The position numbers and the translations under genes were made by a program. A stretch of DNA of 64,000 nt. Origin: Imbricaverruca yamaguchii (Eukaryota; Arthropoda; Thecostraca; Neoverrucidae). Shown one piece after another: positions 11,897 through 24,430 of this stretch. The notes below the pieces were generated by a model, which did no database searches, had not been told where the DNA came from, and was given only the letters and a program-made list of their open reading frames with translations. The DNA is taken from positions 1,017,001 through 1,081,000 of the forward strand of contig JAOTOL010001466.1 in assembly GCA_034440575.1 (NCBI GenBank). Reading direction: 5' to 3'. Numbering within the stretch: the stretch's first letter is position 1; each line of letters opens with the position of its first letter.

Positions 11897-12110
11897 GTGG
11901 GTCGCAGTCGGTCTCTGTGCAGGTGGGTCTGCTACCTTCCCCGGTCTCCCTCTGCAGGTGAGTCTGCCACCTTCCCCGGTCTCTCTATGCAGGTGCGTCC
12001 GCCAGGGAGCACAGGTCTCTATACAGGTGCTCTCCATACAGGGAGACCGGAGAAGGCCCCGGTCTCCCTCTGCAAGAGAGAACCCGCTGCTCCTCTCCAA
12101 AGGTGAGCGT
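11897..12110 (+). repeat. Junction-like repeat, about 35-bp spacing
   Basis: Successive CAG|GT junctions occur at 11,922/23 (GTGCAG|GTGGGT), about 11,957 (CTCTGCAG|GTGAGT), 11,992 (CTATGCAG|GTGCGT) and 12,026 (TATACAG|GTGCTC). Each is preceded by a pyrimidine-rich CCGGTCTCYCTC. Each repeat is therefore a 3' splice site fused to a 5' splice site. Confidence 0.7.
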
Positions 12111-12715
12111 GTAATCTCTTCCTCTCCACAGGTGGGTGGGTAATCTCTTCCTCTCCACAGGTGGGTGGGTAATCTCTTCCTCTCCACAGGAGGGTGGGTA
12201 ATCTGTTCCTCTCTACCGGTGGGTGTGTAATCTGTTCCTCTCCACAGGTGGGTGGGTAATCTCTTCCTCTCCACAGGTGGGTAGGCAATCTCTTCCTCTC
12301 CACAGGAGGGTGGGTAATCTGTTCCTCTCTACCGGTGGGTGTGTAATCGGTTCCTCTCTGCAGGAGGGTGGGTAGTCTGTTCCTCTCTACCGGTGGGTGT
12401 GTAATCTGTTCCTCTCTACAGGTGGGTGTGTAATCTGTTCCTCTCCACAGGTGGGTGGGTAGTCTGCTCCTCTCCACAGGAGGGTGGGTAATCTCTTCCT
12501 CTCCACAGGTGGGTGTGTAATCTGTTCCTCTCCACAGGTGGGTGGGTAGTCTGTTCCTCTCTACAGGTGGGTGTGTAATCTGTTCCTCTCCACAGGTGGG
12601 TGGGTAGTCTGTTCCTCTCTACAGGTGGGTGTGTAATCTGTTCCTCTCCACAGGTGGGTGGGTAGTCTGCTCCTCTCTACCGGTGGGTGCTCCGTTCCTC
12701 TCCACAGATGGGTTC
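12100..12715 (+). repeat. 28-29-bp minisatellite of fused 3'/5' splice-site consensus
   Basis: About 20 units read roughly TCTGTTCCTCTCCACAG|GTGGGTGGGTAA. I count twelve exact ACAGGTGGGT strings; others vary to ACAGGAGGGT or ACCGGTGGGT. Long open frames read from the minus strand (RGTDYTPT-type repeats) are by-products of the repeat. Confidence 0.85.
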
Positions 12716-14835
12716 GGTCCCCCCCCCCATGTGTCCCATGATATGGATAAATACTATACGGAACATTTGAAACACGCACCTACCACCGTTGGCACACCGA
12801 CAACTGTGAAAACTCTGAATAATGTGGGAAGAAGACCTATACACTGACCTGGGAGGTCAGCTATTAAGCACCGGTGCATGCATCGGGTGTCAACTGTGAT
12901 ATTTCGTCACGTGCAACGCATGGGTTTTGTTCATGTTTCGAACACAGAGATGTCAAAAGGTGGAAACAATTCATCCATGTACTGTGAAAGGTAGCACAAT
13001 GTTGCGCACGGCTGAGAGCTAAAATAAAGTAGTAAAAGTATCACAGCAAATGATAATTGTGGTGGAATGAGGAAGAGTAGAGCAGATTTGAGCAGCCTGA
13101 ACTGCTCAACCCCTGACTGTACTCACTCCGCGGTAGAATTTGGAAATTCACGTCATAACTGGCACGTGGTCAGAATATCCAAGGTCCATGATGTTCAAAC
13201 ATCAGAATGTCCGACAACCAAGAACGCTGGGGTGCAACAGAATGTGTATGACACAGAATGTCAAATTGGCGGAATCTTCTACGCTTCTATAGAATCCAAC
13301 GTTAATTCAGGAGCTGCTTGGCACTTGGGCATTCTGAAGATAAAATACTATATATTGCCCCTCAGTGTTGGTGGATGTTGAACTTTGTACGGACGTGTCA
13401 GTGCATCGCGACAAAATTCCCAAGCGTCAGAATGTCAAGGACTTGTTTACTTTCTCGCATGAGTCAGCAAAGGATGCTAAGTCTTCCCGGCAAAGGCGTT
13501 CGACTGCCGCATTTTGCCACCATCTGTTTTAACAAACAGATAGAAGCTGAAAAGCTGAAATGAACAGAATTGTTAACAGGCTTGCTGAGATACCACCACA
13601 GTGCACAGACGGGAATCCCAGCCGTCGTAGAAATTGCTTTCTAAAAATGATGCTTCGTGAAAGTGTCATGGTGACCTAGGTACACCGCAGACCGGCGGAG
13701 AGTAAGGGGTATCCCAGGAGAGAAGGCACCTCTCCGGTGTGCCATTCTCCCGATAATAAATATCCAGGTTGCGCCTTTGTGTTCATGCATATATGCACGT
13801 CCGATAAAAAATTGAGAACCAGGAAAGACACAATTATCACGTTTCTAATAATCACGTTGTGTTATTTCTTTTAACGTTTCGAATATCCAACCGATTTCCG
13901 AAAGTCTGAGTAAATGGCATGAAGGCGCAATCGACATCAATACAACATTTATAGTCTAGATTTACGTCCCATACGCTGCGGAGGTCTCTCAAGCCCCCAA
14001 CGGAGGCAGTGAATAAGTATTATAATGATACATATGTTGCGAGAGGTTCTTTAATGTGAGAGCTTTAAATGTGTTTACACCAATTACCCTGTTTCTTGTT
14101 TTTGTTTGCGTTGTCTCATCCTCAAGATAGTGATCATGTTGATACTTTCTTTTTATAGGATATATTTTGTGAACGTTCTATAGGTGCGGCTTAGCATTTT
14201 GCATAGGACTAAAACAACTGTGGGAGTAATAGATGCCAAATGCATGTGCGGCTATCTTGGCTGGCCATTTGGGCTTCGGGACGCATCGAATGTGTTGGTC
14301 ATACAACGCCTACTGTGGCTATCTTGACACAAAGCCGAAACTCGCTCATTATCGGAGAGAAAGCAGCTGCAAACCTGATTGGTGCAAACGTCTATTTTAG
14401 GTGTCTAGTCTTATGGAAGCGAAATTAACAGAGCATGTCTGGTTCTGAGTGCAGATTTTGGAATGAGAAACTCTGTTTAAAAAAAGTTGTCACCGTTTAA
14501 AAGCGCCGTGGTCGACCGCGTTCGGCAGGGCTGCTTAAATAAACTCTTGTGTCCTGGCATATAAATAATCTTGGCATATTGAGGTCGGGGGCCGTTGCAC
14601 ACCGTGTGACGCGGGTTAGCCTATCCTGCTAGTTTTGACCGAGACCCCGGCTCGCCGCCAGCTGAGGTGGGTCGGCACACACGAGCCACCAGTAAAACAG
14701 AATGGTGCATACTGGCATACAATGGCCGAGATGTTTTTTTTTACACACGGTTGAAAACTGCATGTGATGCATTTCTTAGAGGTGGCGGAATGCTTGATGA
14801 AAATGCCTCCGAAATCGTTTAAAACTAGACGGGTA
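12716..14835. other. No recognisable gene
   Basis: Frames up to about 100 codons exist (for example 13,067-13,381 plus) but have no family match that I recognise and no clear splice context. There is a run of C at 12,720. Confidence 0.35.
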
Positions 14836-14839
14836 TCAC

Positions 14840-15012
14840 AGGTTGGGGCGGGATGGTAAGTTCGGGCTATGGGTACTAAAGGTCCCGGGTTCGACTCTGG
14901 TGCCACTCAGAACATTTCCCAATCCCGCGGCCCACCGGCGAAACAGTGTGGGCGGCGCCATTAGTCGTGAATGTGCATAAAGTGTGTCGTGAACCAACCA
15001 ATAAACAACCAA
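14840..15012 (+). mobile_element. SINE family A, nearly full-length copy
   Basis: It has a tRNA-like head ending in a perfect B box (GGTCCCGGGTTCGACTCTGG), then CATTTCCCAATCCCGCGGCC, CGAAACAGTGTGGGCGGCGC and CATTAGTCGTGA. The tail is AACCAACCAATAAACAACC. It is the best-preserved body and tail of the family in this window. Confidence 0.75.
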
Positions 15013-15504
15013 AAGGTACCACAGGTTCCAACCTAAGCGATATTTCGAAGCACTAAGTCCTTTGTGAATAAGCAGCTGAACACGTGAGCGGCCTATGGCT
15101 TTGCCGTTGCCAAGCTGAGATTCGAATGACCCAACATGAGGCCTAGATTCATAAAGTTATGAGCTCGCCCAACGCGAAATCGACCTTCAATATACTCCCA
15201 CGTAATAATGTCCAGCGAAACTGAGATAAACCGAAAGCATAACCCCAGACCCAGTAACTGGAGCCGCACCCCTGGGGGGAACTCTGCCCCCACCCCCGAC
15301 AACAGGCAGGTCGCGGCCGTCTGCAAAATATTTAATTTGAATGCGAGAAGCATCAGAAAGCTGAATGCTCTCGGTATATGTTGCCCAGAACTGGAAAGTT
15401 TCACATGATTCCGTTGACCGAAACTTACCTCATCAACACGGACGTCAGTGATTGTGAACTACGGTATGGCTACGGCAAGTGTGTTTGGCTCTGCCGGGAT
15501 CGGC

Positions 15505-15785
15505 GGGGGTCATGACAGGGTGAGGTCATGACAAGGCGAGATCGTGACAAGGCGAGATCATGACAAGGCGAGATCGTGACAAGGCGAGATCGTGACAAGG
15601 CGAGATCGTGACAAGGCGAGATCGTGACAAGGCGAGATCGTGACAAGGCGAGATCGTGACAAGGCGAGATCGTGACAAGGCGAGATCGTGCGAGATCGTG
15701 ACAAGGCGAGATCATGACAAGGCGAGATCGTGACAAGGCGAGATCGTGACAAGGCGAGATCGTGACAAGGCGAGATCGTGACACG
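15505..15785. repeat. 16-bp minisatellite GACAAGGCGAGATCGT
   Basis: About 17 near-identical units, some with GATCAT, and one short internal deletion at about 15,690. The long minus-strand frame (SRLVTISPCHDLAL repeats) is repeat-derived, since 16 bp permutes all three frames. Confidence 0.9.
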
Positions 15786-15789
15786 GTGG

Positions 15790-16860
15790 GTGGTGGAGTG
15801 ACGTGTACTGCTCGCTCTACTCTGCTATGCCTGTTCGGCGGACTGGACTGGAGTGGCGACACTTTGGTTGTCGACTTATTGGCACGAGGGTGCAGTCCAT
15901 TCAGTGGCGTGCTGTCGTGAGCGCAGCATGCAGCGCTGACATTGCTGGTCGGCTGTTACCCTTGGAGACTGAAATATGCCGAAAATTGTCTGGCTGGATC
16001 CGATAGGAGTGAGTGATACTCTTTTAGACTTCGGTTCGGACAAAAGCTTCTATATTTACTGTCATGATGTTGCACATGTAGAAATTGGTCTTATAGGCTC
16101 TGAAAACCTCCGGATCACTGCCGTATTTTAGCTGCCGCGTCCCGCAATCGCTTGAGCCAGTCATTGTACTGCATTGGATTATCGTAGAGCTGACTTTCCA
16201 GCTTTATAAGGTACTTCATCTCTCCATCCTCGGAATGTCCGGGATGTAATGGACATAGATGCCGCAGTTCTACATGTAAATGAGTTTTTCTCCTCAGACA
16301 CAAAGTCAGGAATGTGATTGATGACTGATCGAGCGCAATGCTTCAACGAGATTTACGTTGATTTGCTTACTCTCGTTTCAACGAGGAAAACACTCGTTTC
16401 GACAAGCAAATCGCTTTGGAAGCGTGTTCACGTTATCTCAGTACTTAGCCCAGGCCGGACCGGGGAGGAGCTCTCAAGATCGCCCCCCTCAGATCTTTTC
16501 ACGATGGCGGCCGAATGAATAGACGCAGAGACGCTAAATTTCTACTAGCTTATTATGCGTCTGCTTCGCATGCCTTGTCAGAATATTCGGGTCCGGTCAT
16601 CACAAGTTATTGACCTAGAACAAATGAACGGGAGTAATGTTCCACAAGTTCCAAAGTGAGAGCAGTTGCAAGCCACAAGCCAATCAGAGCAGTTGCAGCA
16701 TATAGGCACCGAAATTATATCGTGCAATTCTGTCAGTAAAACGGAATACTCTTATCTGGAAATCCTCGTAAAGGTTACTAGCCTGAGGTCAATTCGATGG
16801 CAGCATATTTTTATCACGCACGTAGTGTGGATAACTCAATTTACATGTCAATTTATCATG
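15790..16860. other. No recognisable gene
   Basis: There is a short GC-rich patch at 16,445-16,520 (GGACCGGGGAGGAGCTCTC, GATGGCGGCCGAATGA) without a supported exon. The rest is unremarkable. Confidence 0.35.
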
Positions 16861-16864
16861 CCAA

Positions 16865-17530
16865 TTATGATATTGCAGTAGTATTGCAGGTAGTATCTTA
16901 AAATGGATAGAGTTGTGGCTTTCAGATAGACAACAAAGAGTGATGCTAAATGGTACAAAGTCATCATGGCAAAATGTTCTTAGTGGAGTTCCCCGGTGGT
17001 CAGTACTGGAGCCACTACTGTTCATTATATTTGTAAATAACATTGAGAGTGGCCTAAGCAGTAAGGTTTTGAAATTTGCGGATGATTTGAAAGTCTTCAG
17101 GGCAATAACAGGTCAAAATGAGCATATCTCGCTGCAAAAAGACTTAGACGAACTTGTGAAATGGTCCGAAGAATGGCAAACGAAATTTAATTTCGATAAG
17201 TGCAAAATCATGCATGTAGGTAAGCAGCATATGAAGGCTCCATACTTGATGGGTGGGTGGGTTAAGACAGTCTTTCTTCACCAACAGGGTAGTAGAACAC
17301 TGGAACCAGCTGCCAGAAACCATTGTAAGTAGCAGCACATTGAACGTCTTTAAAAACAGCATAGACAATCATTATAAGAATAGAGGGCTTGCTTTTCAGT
17401 ATTACAGGGAGGGCTGATCGACGGATTTGGTGGGCAACTGGTTGAGTGTACAGAGTGCAACCAAGAAGGGCCCTTGTGGCTCATAGTTGCACTAATCTTT
17501 TATGTCTTTATGTCTTTATGATACAGAGCA
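16865..17530 (+). mobile_element. CR1-like LINE fragment with reverse transcriptase motifs
   Basis: Translation from about 16,900 gives WIELWLSDRQQRVMLNGTKS, then SGVPRWSVLEPLLFIIFVNN (motif B, with PRW for PQG) and FADDLKVF (catalytic F-A-D-D). WSEEWQTKFNFDKCKIMHVG follows. After about 17,230 it jumps to the C-terminal end and the 3' tail (CTTTTATGTCTTTATGTCTT), so an internal segment is deleted. It is inactive. Confidence 0.85.
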
Positions 17531-18281
17531 TGAAATAAGAATTCTGGATTCATTTATGTATCAAAGTTTAACGTCAACAGGTCACGCTACCTATCATGTA
17601 TATTCTACACAGGACCGTCTTATGCAGAATGTTACTGTTCTGAATTAAGTTTACCTGACTTTTAATTTTTTTTAAATTACTTACCAAGCAGTGCTCACTT
17701 AGGTCAAGGTTGCCTAGATCGGTACATACATTTGTACATTGTCTCAGCATGACTTTATGCCAGTTCACGACGTCAGAAGCTGGACAGTTTGCGAAGATGT
17801 ATCATATCAGTTTTTCTTGGAACACAGTTTTATACTTGAAATGTGATGTTCGGAATATATTCAAATCTGAACTTAAATGGCCTGAATATATGGCATTACC
17901 TGACCCGACCTTATAACTTTCATATGTGAATCAGATGGAAATGTTTGGTCAAATTGGTTCTGTTGGTAGGACGCGAAGCACATATATTCATATTTACAGA
18001 TCTTTCTCTGAAGCAAATGTTATGTTACTATGTTACTGGGTTAACCAATTATGACTGTATGCGACCTCAGCATGGCTGAAAATAGAGGATCATGATGTGA
18101 TATGAGCTATGGGATATGCTGGCTTCCCAGTGACATTTTTCCTTTGTCTCTAGCATGCATTGCTCGAAAGTTGTTCTTAAAGCCTGATTCTAACCTGACA
18201 TCTGACTCCCTACTCACGCACGGCATTCTCCCCACTTTTCCGGAACTTCTCGGATTTCGGTAACTTGATTTTGGAATCGCC

Positions 18282-18324
<43 letters not shown>

Positions 18325-19440
18325 GAGCATATATATGTAAACATAGATAAATATATACATAAATATGTGGAGAGAGAGAGAGAGAGGCAACGATGATGGT
18401 ACGGGGGAACACAATGCTGAGAGACCTTCAGTCACGGTCCAACAGTCCGGTAGTGACCAGCAAAGCAAACAGTTTAGCCGCCGACAATAACCAAAAAAAA
18501 GAGAAAACTATTTGCGGAAAATAAAGGGCCATTAATACATAGATAACATTCATGCCTTCATTGGAGATCTCCAGTGAACACATGAATATTATTACCTTTG
18601 GTAAAGAAATAGGATTGTTCATATTTACTGAAACAATTGCTTGTTTCTCTTCTCCGCTACGTTCAGGCATAGCTTAATAGGGAATATAAGAGTGAGACCC
18701 ACAGCCAAAGGTTTCTGCAAACAAAAGAATGAAGTTGTTCTTCTGGTAGCGTATCTCCACGCCTAGAGACCATTTAATTATTACCGAGGCGTCTCTGACT
18801 TCATTGTCACGTCTCTGGCCCCACTTAATCCCGGAGTCCTGACACTATCTCATCGTTTCTGAAGGGGTTCCAACCATCCACATATCAAGTCTATGCAGTC
18901 TAAGGGGAGACAAAAGCTAAGCATCAAAAACAGAAACACCGCTTTGCCCATGGGAGCAAATGGAGGCACCTTTCCTCCTGAGTGGGACCTTTCGGAAACA
19001 AGGGAACGGGCACTTTTGTGGGCCCGCCGAAAAACTACTTGGTGAATTCCTGGTTGCAGTCATACTTGTCATATATTGGCCAAATCCACAGATCGCTACA
19101 CACGAAATGCATGACACGTCGCGTCCCCACTACAATGTCATTCCCAGGGTCAACACCCCGGTTGGCTGGCTATTTGAGTTTAAGGGAGCATCGGCTGCGT
19201 CGGTCATGTAGCACCTGGGGTCAACACCTCAACACACTGAACCGTGGCATGTGTGGGAGGTGGAAGGGCAAGAGAACTCCGCTATTCATCCGAGACCATA
19301 ATGCTTTCAATTCACGGAAAGGCCAGCGGTCAAACATTCCGCACATTCTGTCATGCACGGGCCTAAAGCTTTTCAAGCAGTCGCACGCTGGGTCGGAAGC
19401 CAGCACAACAGTGCCGGACTTCCTCTGTGTGCGGCATTTC
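17531..19440. other. No recognisable gene; AT and GA microsatellites
   Basis: A long (AT)n run lies at about 18,285-18,325 and (GA)n at 18,370-18,388. A plus-strand frame at 18,982-19,455 has no recognisable domain; a CVRHF string recalls a THAP zinc finger but the required cysteines are absent. Confidence 0.4.
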
Positions 19441-19633
19441 CGTGCCGAGGAGTAATGGCGCTCTTGCTGCGCCGCTTCTCCGCATTCGGAGGCGTGCCCG
19501 TGGCTGACCTGACCTGACCGGGACTTTCGTGCGGCGCAGCCAACACCGGTGACCAGACATGGAGCGGACCTGACCTGACCCGCACGCCGTGGGGCAGGTA
19601 TGGCTCGCCGGTGGCCACCAACGCCCGACAGCC

Positions 19634-19700
19634 ATGGCAACACCCGGCGCCCCGCAACAGTCAACCACACAGCATGTTTCCGGCGCTGATAAAAAGGAAG
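19634..19700 (+). CDS. Candidate first coding exon of an unknown gene
   Basis: In a CpG-rich island (19,440-19,690), GCCATGG begins a 22-codon frame, MATPGAPQQSTTQHVSGADK plus KE. It ends at a strong donor GAAG|GTATGT (phase 1). Start context and donor are good, but no homology is recognised. It could belong to the possible plus-strand gene with exons at 26.6, 29.2 and 30.2 kb; that link is speculative. Confidence 0.3.
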
Positions 19701-19709
19701 GTATGTAGC

Positions 19710-21220
19710 CGACTTACATGCTGCATCTACCTGCACGTATTTTCATGTTTGCAAACTGCAGTTTTTTTATTCGATTAGGCGGGTGGATGAGCCTTTCGTC
19801 TCAGACTCCACATGAATGAGATCTTGTTACTAGACGTGCAGACAGAATTGATGCTTTCTATTTAATTGTTGTAGGTTAGTCGTGTCACTCAAGATAGTGA
19901 CATTGTATGGATTTCATATGGATAACCTTCAAAAACGCGGTTGTTAATCACTACCAAGCGACGCTTCACAAACATGAACACCACAGAACATCATGTTTGC
20001 GTGTCAGAAAGACAAGTTCCATTGCAATAGAGTAGTGCAACAGTGCGACATCAGTAGTTGCTGTGTTGTCAAGGTTGTGCTTCTGTTTTACACCGTCACA
20101 AAATAAAGCAGCATGGAAGCTGAATTGTAACAGTCGGGTGTGCCTTGTCCTCACACATATCATGCTTACAGCCTGTGCATCAAAACTTGGGATTCTCGGT
20201 AAGTTGTCTGTTCCCATAATTATTAATCCTGGTACATTTATACATATATCTATCCTGGTAATCTGGGACCGGGGATACGGGAACGGAGGAGGGGGGGTAG
20301 AGAGGAGGCAGCGCCTCTCCCCCTTTTTGGTTGTAGCATTTACCTCATTGGTGCTGCATGGAACGCATAGACTTAAGAAGGGCTTTGCCCCTCCCCGATG
20401 TTGAGAGTTCGCGTCCTACTGTGTAGGGTACACACTGTGTTTCGTATCTTGCCATCCCATCGCATGATCGCATACGATTTTAGCCACTGTGCTTTTTATT
20501 CATGGTTTTAATGTGAATAATAGGCGTGTGTGCGCGCATAACGATATGAGCTTGCGATTTCAAATCACCTGCCAGTGGATTGGCTGCCTATTGATGCTCA
20601 GGGAGCAATACCCAATACGCAATACAGAAGATCCAAAAAACGCAGTGCAAAGTGCACGGGTACAGGATCAAATTACCTCGCGAATGCATAGCACTTGCTT
20701 CAGAGCCACTATTTTTATGTGGAAAACATCGCCCGGCTTTATAATGCATTTGTTCCGCCATTGATGACATCGTCTCTGATCGATTTTCTCCTTTTCATGT
20801 GGCCTCCGCACAATTATTGCAGGCGGTAAGTAAGCGAATTATGTTGTCACACAGCTTACGTAGGTGTTTGAGCGTTGCCGACGAGCTGTTAGTACATGTG
20901 ATGCTAATAATAGTCATACTGCTGTTTTCATAAAGTATCACAGGTGGAGCGCAAAGCTTTGACGGGTGTTTCTGAGGCTGCTTCAGCGTTGCACGTAATC
21001 CGATAGTTCTCGGAAAATACTCCGCAATTAGAGTTGGGCGTTGTTCTTTTCACATTGTGCAAAAAATGATGACAGGTCTTTGTATTATCAACATGTATTC
21101 GTTGTCTGTTCGCTTGTCTGTGGATCGTAGCGTGATTACCGATTATAGAAGATGTAAACATATAACTGACAGATGTACCCGTAAACTTGGACGGTCAGTG
21201 ACAGATATTTGCTTCACATG
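19710..21220. other. No recognisable gene
   Basis: There is a purine-rich patch at 20,270-20,320 followed by CCCCTTTTTGGTTG. I see no splice-supported exon. Confidence 0.35.
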
Positions 21221-21224
21221 CAGT

Positions 21225-22035
21225 GGTGTCCATTGACTGATCTTTGCTTCACATGCATGGTCAGATGTGCTCGGTAAGTAAAAGACCTTTTTGCTAAAGT
21301 GTGTGAATAATAAACGAGCTCAGTTTCTTTTATTCTTTGCACCGATATCTGAGTAAAATCGTGTGGTGGATTGGTAATAGTTTCATAGAGTACCAATATG
21401 CAGAATTCCTCCGGAATTACATATCCTTTCTTTGAACAGCACAGTGGCGTCAATTTGTACTGGTGCAACCTGCCAAGGGGAGTGCTCTGGGTAAAAGCAG
21501 GTGCCACACAACCCGGCCTAATATTACAGTTACGGAGGATAGGCTGGATGTATTGGTTTTTGGATGACAATCCACGCATATCTCGCCGCCAATAATTTAC
21601 GGCGCAGGGCAAAAGGCAGCTCCTCTGGCCCTGTCATTAAACTATCAGTGGGAAAAGCACGAAAGGCTCCAGTAACAATGTGAAAAGCTGCATTGTGGAT
21701 TGCGTCAAAACGACGTTTAGTTATGGCACATGCTCCATCAAGAATAAAACAACCATAGTCAATTTTAGAACGCGCAATAGATCGGTGCATAGTAAGTAAG
21801 ACTTATCTATATATGCCATGCGAACATCTAGATTCGGCATTCATCACTTGCAGTCTCTTTACGCATTTTTGTGCACGGTCGTTGAAGTTGGTGTTGTATG
21901 TTTGTCGCGGCCAATCCACACGTAGCAATTTGGCAGTTGTGCTGAATAGAATACAGCATCCGTTCATCACAATCACCAGATCGGTGCAATAAAGTTTTGG
22001 TGCCTCCAAATGTATCTAAGCTGAAAGACAATGAA
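21225..22035 (-). mobile_element. Decayed non-LTR retrotransposon fragment
   Basis: Minus-strand translation gives FGGTKTLLHRSGD with following residues (thumb), then SIARSKIDYGCFILDGA and HIVTGAFRAFPTDSLMTGPE. This is homologous in order and sequence to the 53-kb LINE ([13 protein letters not shown] and [17 protein letters not shown]). Frame breaks between segments show it is dead. Confidence 0.75.
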
Positions 22036-22039
22036 TGCC

Positions 22040-23585
22040 TCCGACCTTTCCACTTAAAATTGTTTCAGTGCTATATTGTATGGAGCTGAAGCGATCATCT
22101 CAGAAATGTCGCTTACCAAGATTGATACGCAAGAATACTCAGCAAATGTCACAACAAACATATCTTGTATTCCTTTACTTGATACTTTATCAGGGCAATG
22201 GAGGGACCGTCACGTAATATTGCCTGTCACTATTACTTGGTAATGGCTATAATTTATTTTCACGAACTTCTCACGGTTCTAACACCACGGAAAGGATGGG
22301 ACATAGGCAGCTAATGCTCTTCAACAATTGTACATGTATTTTGACGTTGGAATTGCCTAACATTTGCGCTTAAATCGGTTGGAGGCATGCTTCGTTTATT
22401 GATGCATGTTTTCACTAAGCAAATGATATCCACCTAATCTTGTATTATTTGGCTGCATCCTTAACCAACCTGAAAATAGTAGTGCATCGTTCTGACCTTA
22501 CTTTTGGAATGAACAGATGTGATATTGAATACAAATCAGCGCCTGAGTCACAAACCTGAACAAAAACGAGGCATATTACTGAATCCCAGACACGGTTTTC
22601 GGATGCGACAAGGACGAATCATCACCGTGGTGAGGGTCATTGCAGAATTTTACTGTGCAACTAATGCACAGTTTGAAGAAATATCACTGGGCGACAACCC
22701 AGCGATAACAAATATAGGCAAAATTGTCTCTGAAATTCATAAACTCTATGACACACCGTTATAAAAAAAACAGAAGCCAGACAGGCATTAGACTCGCGTA
22801 CGAAGACAACCGAGTGAACTACATGCATGTCACCCTATGCATTGCTAGAAATGAATGAGCTCGACCAGCTACGGGAGAAGAAGGTACAGTAGTGACGATC
22901 AGCCTTGCATTGACCAGTTCGGTTAAAAAATGTTAGCAACTCGAATAGTTGTGTAACATAGAACATAGTAAATAATCGCAAAATAGAAAAACAGCGCAAT
23001 CATTATGTGTGATGGTATTGCTATTTAGTATATATATATATACATTTTTATGGGATGAATCAGGCCTAGATCGATGGCATGTTACTTTATGATAATTTGT
23101 CTTCGCCCGGAAAGAAACCTTTGCAGCGCCAATGATACCACGAGTTTTCGTTTCACATGTCTTGCCGGAACAGCATGATGTACGGGTAAGTGACTGTCAA
23201 ATGGATTGCACCATACTGGTGAAACGTATTGCTTTGGAAACCAGCCACGTCTATTGGTTCCCTCTGAGAAACTCTGTCAGAACATGCAGTTCGCGTAAAT
23301 GGTTGCACAGCCCATAGCGCAATCGCATGGCTTTGACGTAGTCTTAGATCTTGTGATTGTCAAATACAACCCGCATGTACCCATCTGATACCACGTGAAT
23401 TGCACGGGAATGTCATGGATATTTTGCTCAGATATACTTCAATATTTCGCACATGACAAACGAGGTTGATATCAAAAAGATGCTATGCACAAGGCAAAAA
23501 ACTAACTATTGCATGAGGTGCTGGTATCCTATTCTTTTCTGCGGATTAATCCGCGCCGTCTCTCCGGTTAGATCCTCATATCCAG
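22040..23585. other. No recognisable gene
   Basis: AT-rich sequence with a short (AT)n at 23,030-23,042 and no supported exon. Confidence 0.4.
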
Positions 23586-23589
23586 TCTC

Positions 23590-24430
23590 GGGGGAGGGGG
23601 GGGGGGGCAGATAGTACCCCCTCTGAAATCCAAACTAAGCGTCGCACGAGAACGAAAGAGGTGTCATCGGAAAGCGCTCGACGAGTAGGGTCCGGATCCA
23701 CCCCAGATAATAATTTCATCCAAAAAATGACGTCACTAGGGGGCTAGATTTTCACGACTTTTCACGACTTACATTATGTTTCTGGCTCTGGGGAGTTCAT
23801 TTTGAGGGATGTTTGAATAAAAAATATCTGTAATCAGAAAAGGACAACCAAATCGACCAGGGCCATGCAAATTTTTTACCCCCTTCCACCAATTTTTTTG
23901 AAATTTCGAACTGAGTTTTCTTTAATTTTCCTTTTCTAATGGGTAGAGCAGACCGAGAAACGTTGTTGGAAGTCAATTTGCTCCGATAAAAAAAAATATT
24001 TACTTGAGCCAGAATCTTCGACTTGAACTGCAATAGGCAAATATGCCAAATTTATACGTAGTTAAAAAGTGGAAAATGAAACATTCCTCTTGTACACTTT
24101 GTTGCATCCCTAAAGATAAGCAAACTCGGAAAACTTCATTAAGGTATCTGTATCCGTTAAAGCGTGACGACTGGTTGAACTTTTTGGAGGTGACCTCACT
24201 TGACCTTAACTAACTCGTTGACCCTAGATGACATGGGGTGTATAACCACTTAACAAAAAAAAACTGATGGCTTCAAAATTTTGAAACAGCATGCAAAATT
24301 GATGTGGGAAAAATTGATGAAAAAAAGGTATGTCAAATTTTGGCGCACTGCCGCGCTCCGTTCGTTCACTATCCGCGAAAAAAATTGAGGGGGTGGTTGA
24401 AGACCCCCCGAGACGGGACGGGTTAAGGTG
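23590..24430 (-). repeat. R850 dispersed repeat, copy 2 (inverted relative to copy 1)
   Basis: The reverse complement matches 5,365-6,165 nearly throughout: CAAGGTCAAGTGAGGTCA-type, AAAATGAACTCCCCA, CGTGAAAATCTAGCCCCCTA and GAGCGCTTTCCGATGACACC. Terminal G/C homopolymers are conserved. Confidence 0.75.

Noticed and set aside
11762..12477. Long minus-strand frames of 150-170 codons rich in RGTDYTPT and HLWRG
   Set aside because: They are translations of the 28-29-bp minisatellite; periodic peptide repeats without start or splice support.
15470..15862. Minus-strand 130-codon frame of SRLVTISPCHDLAL repeats
   Set aside because: The 16-bp minisatellite reads open in several frames; it is not a gene.
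19221..19736. THAP-like zinc-finger gene or 171-codon minus-strand protein
   Set aside because: The Cys/His spacing needed for a THAP finger is absent, and the minus-strand frame has no recognised domain.
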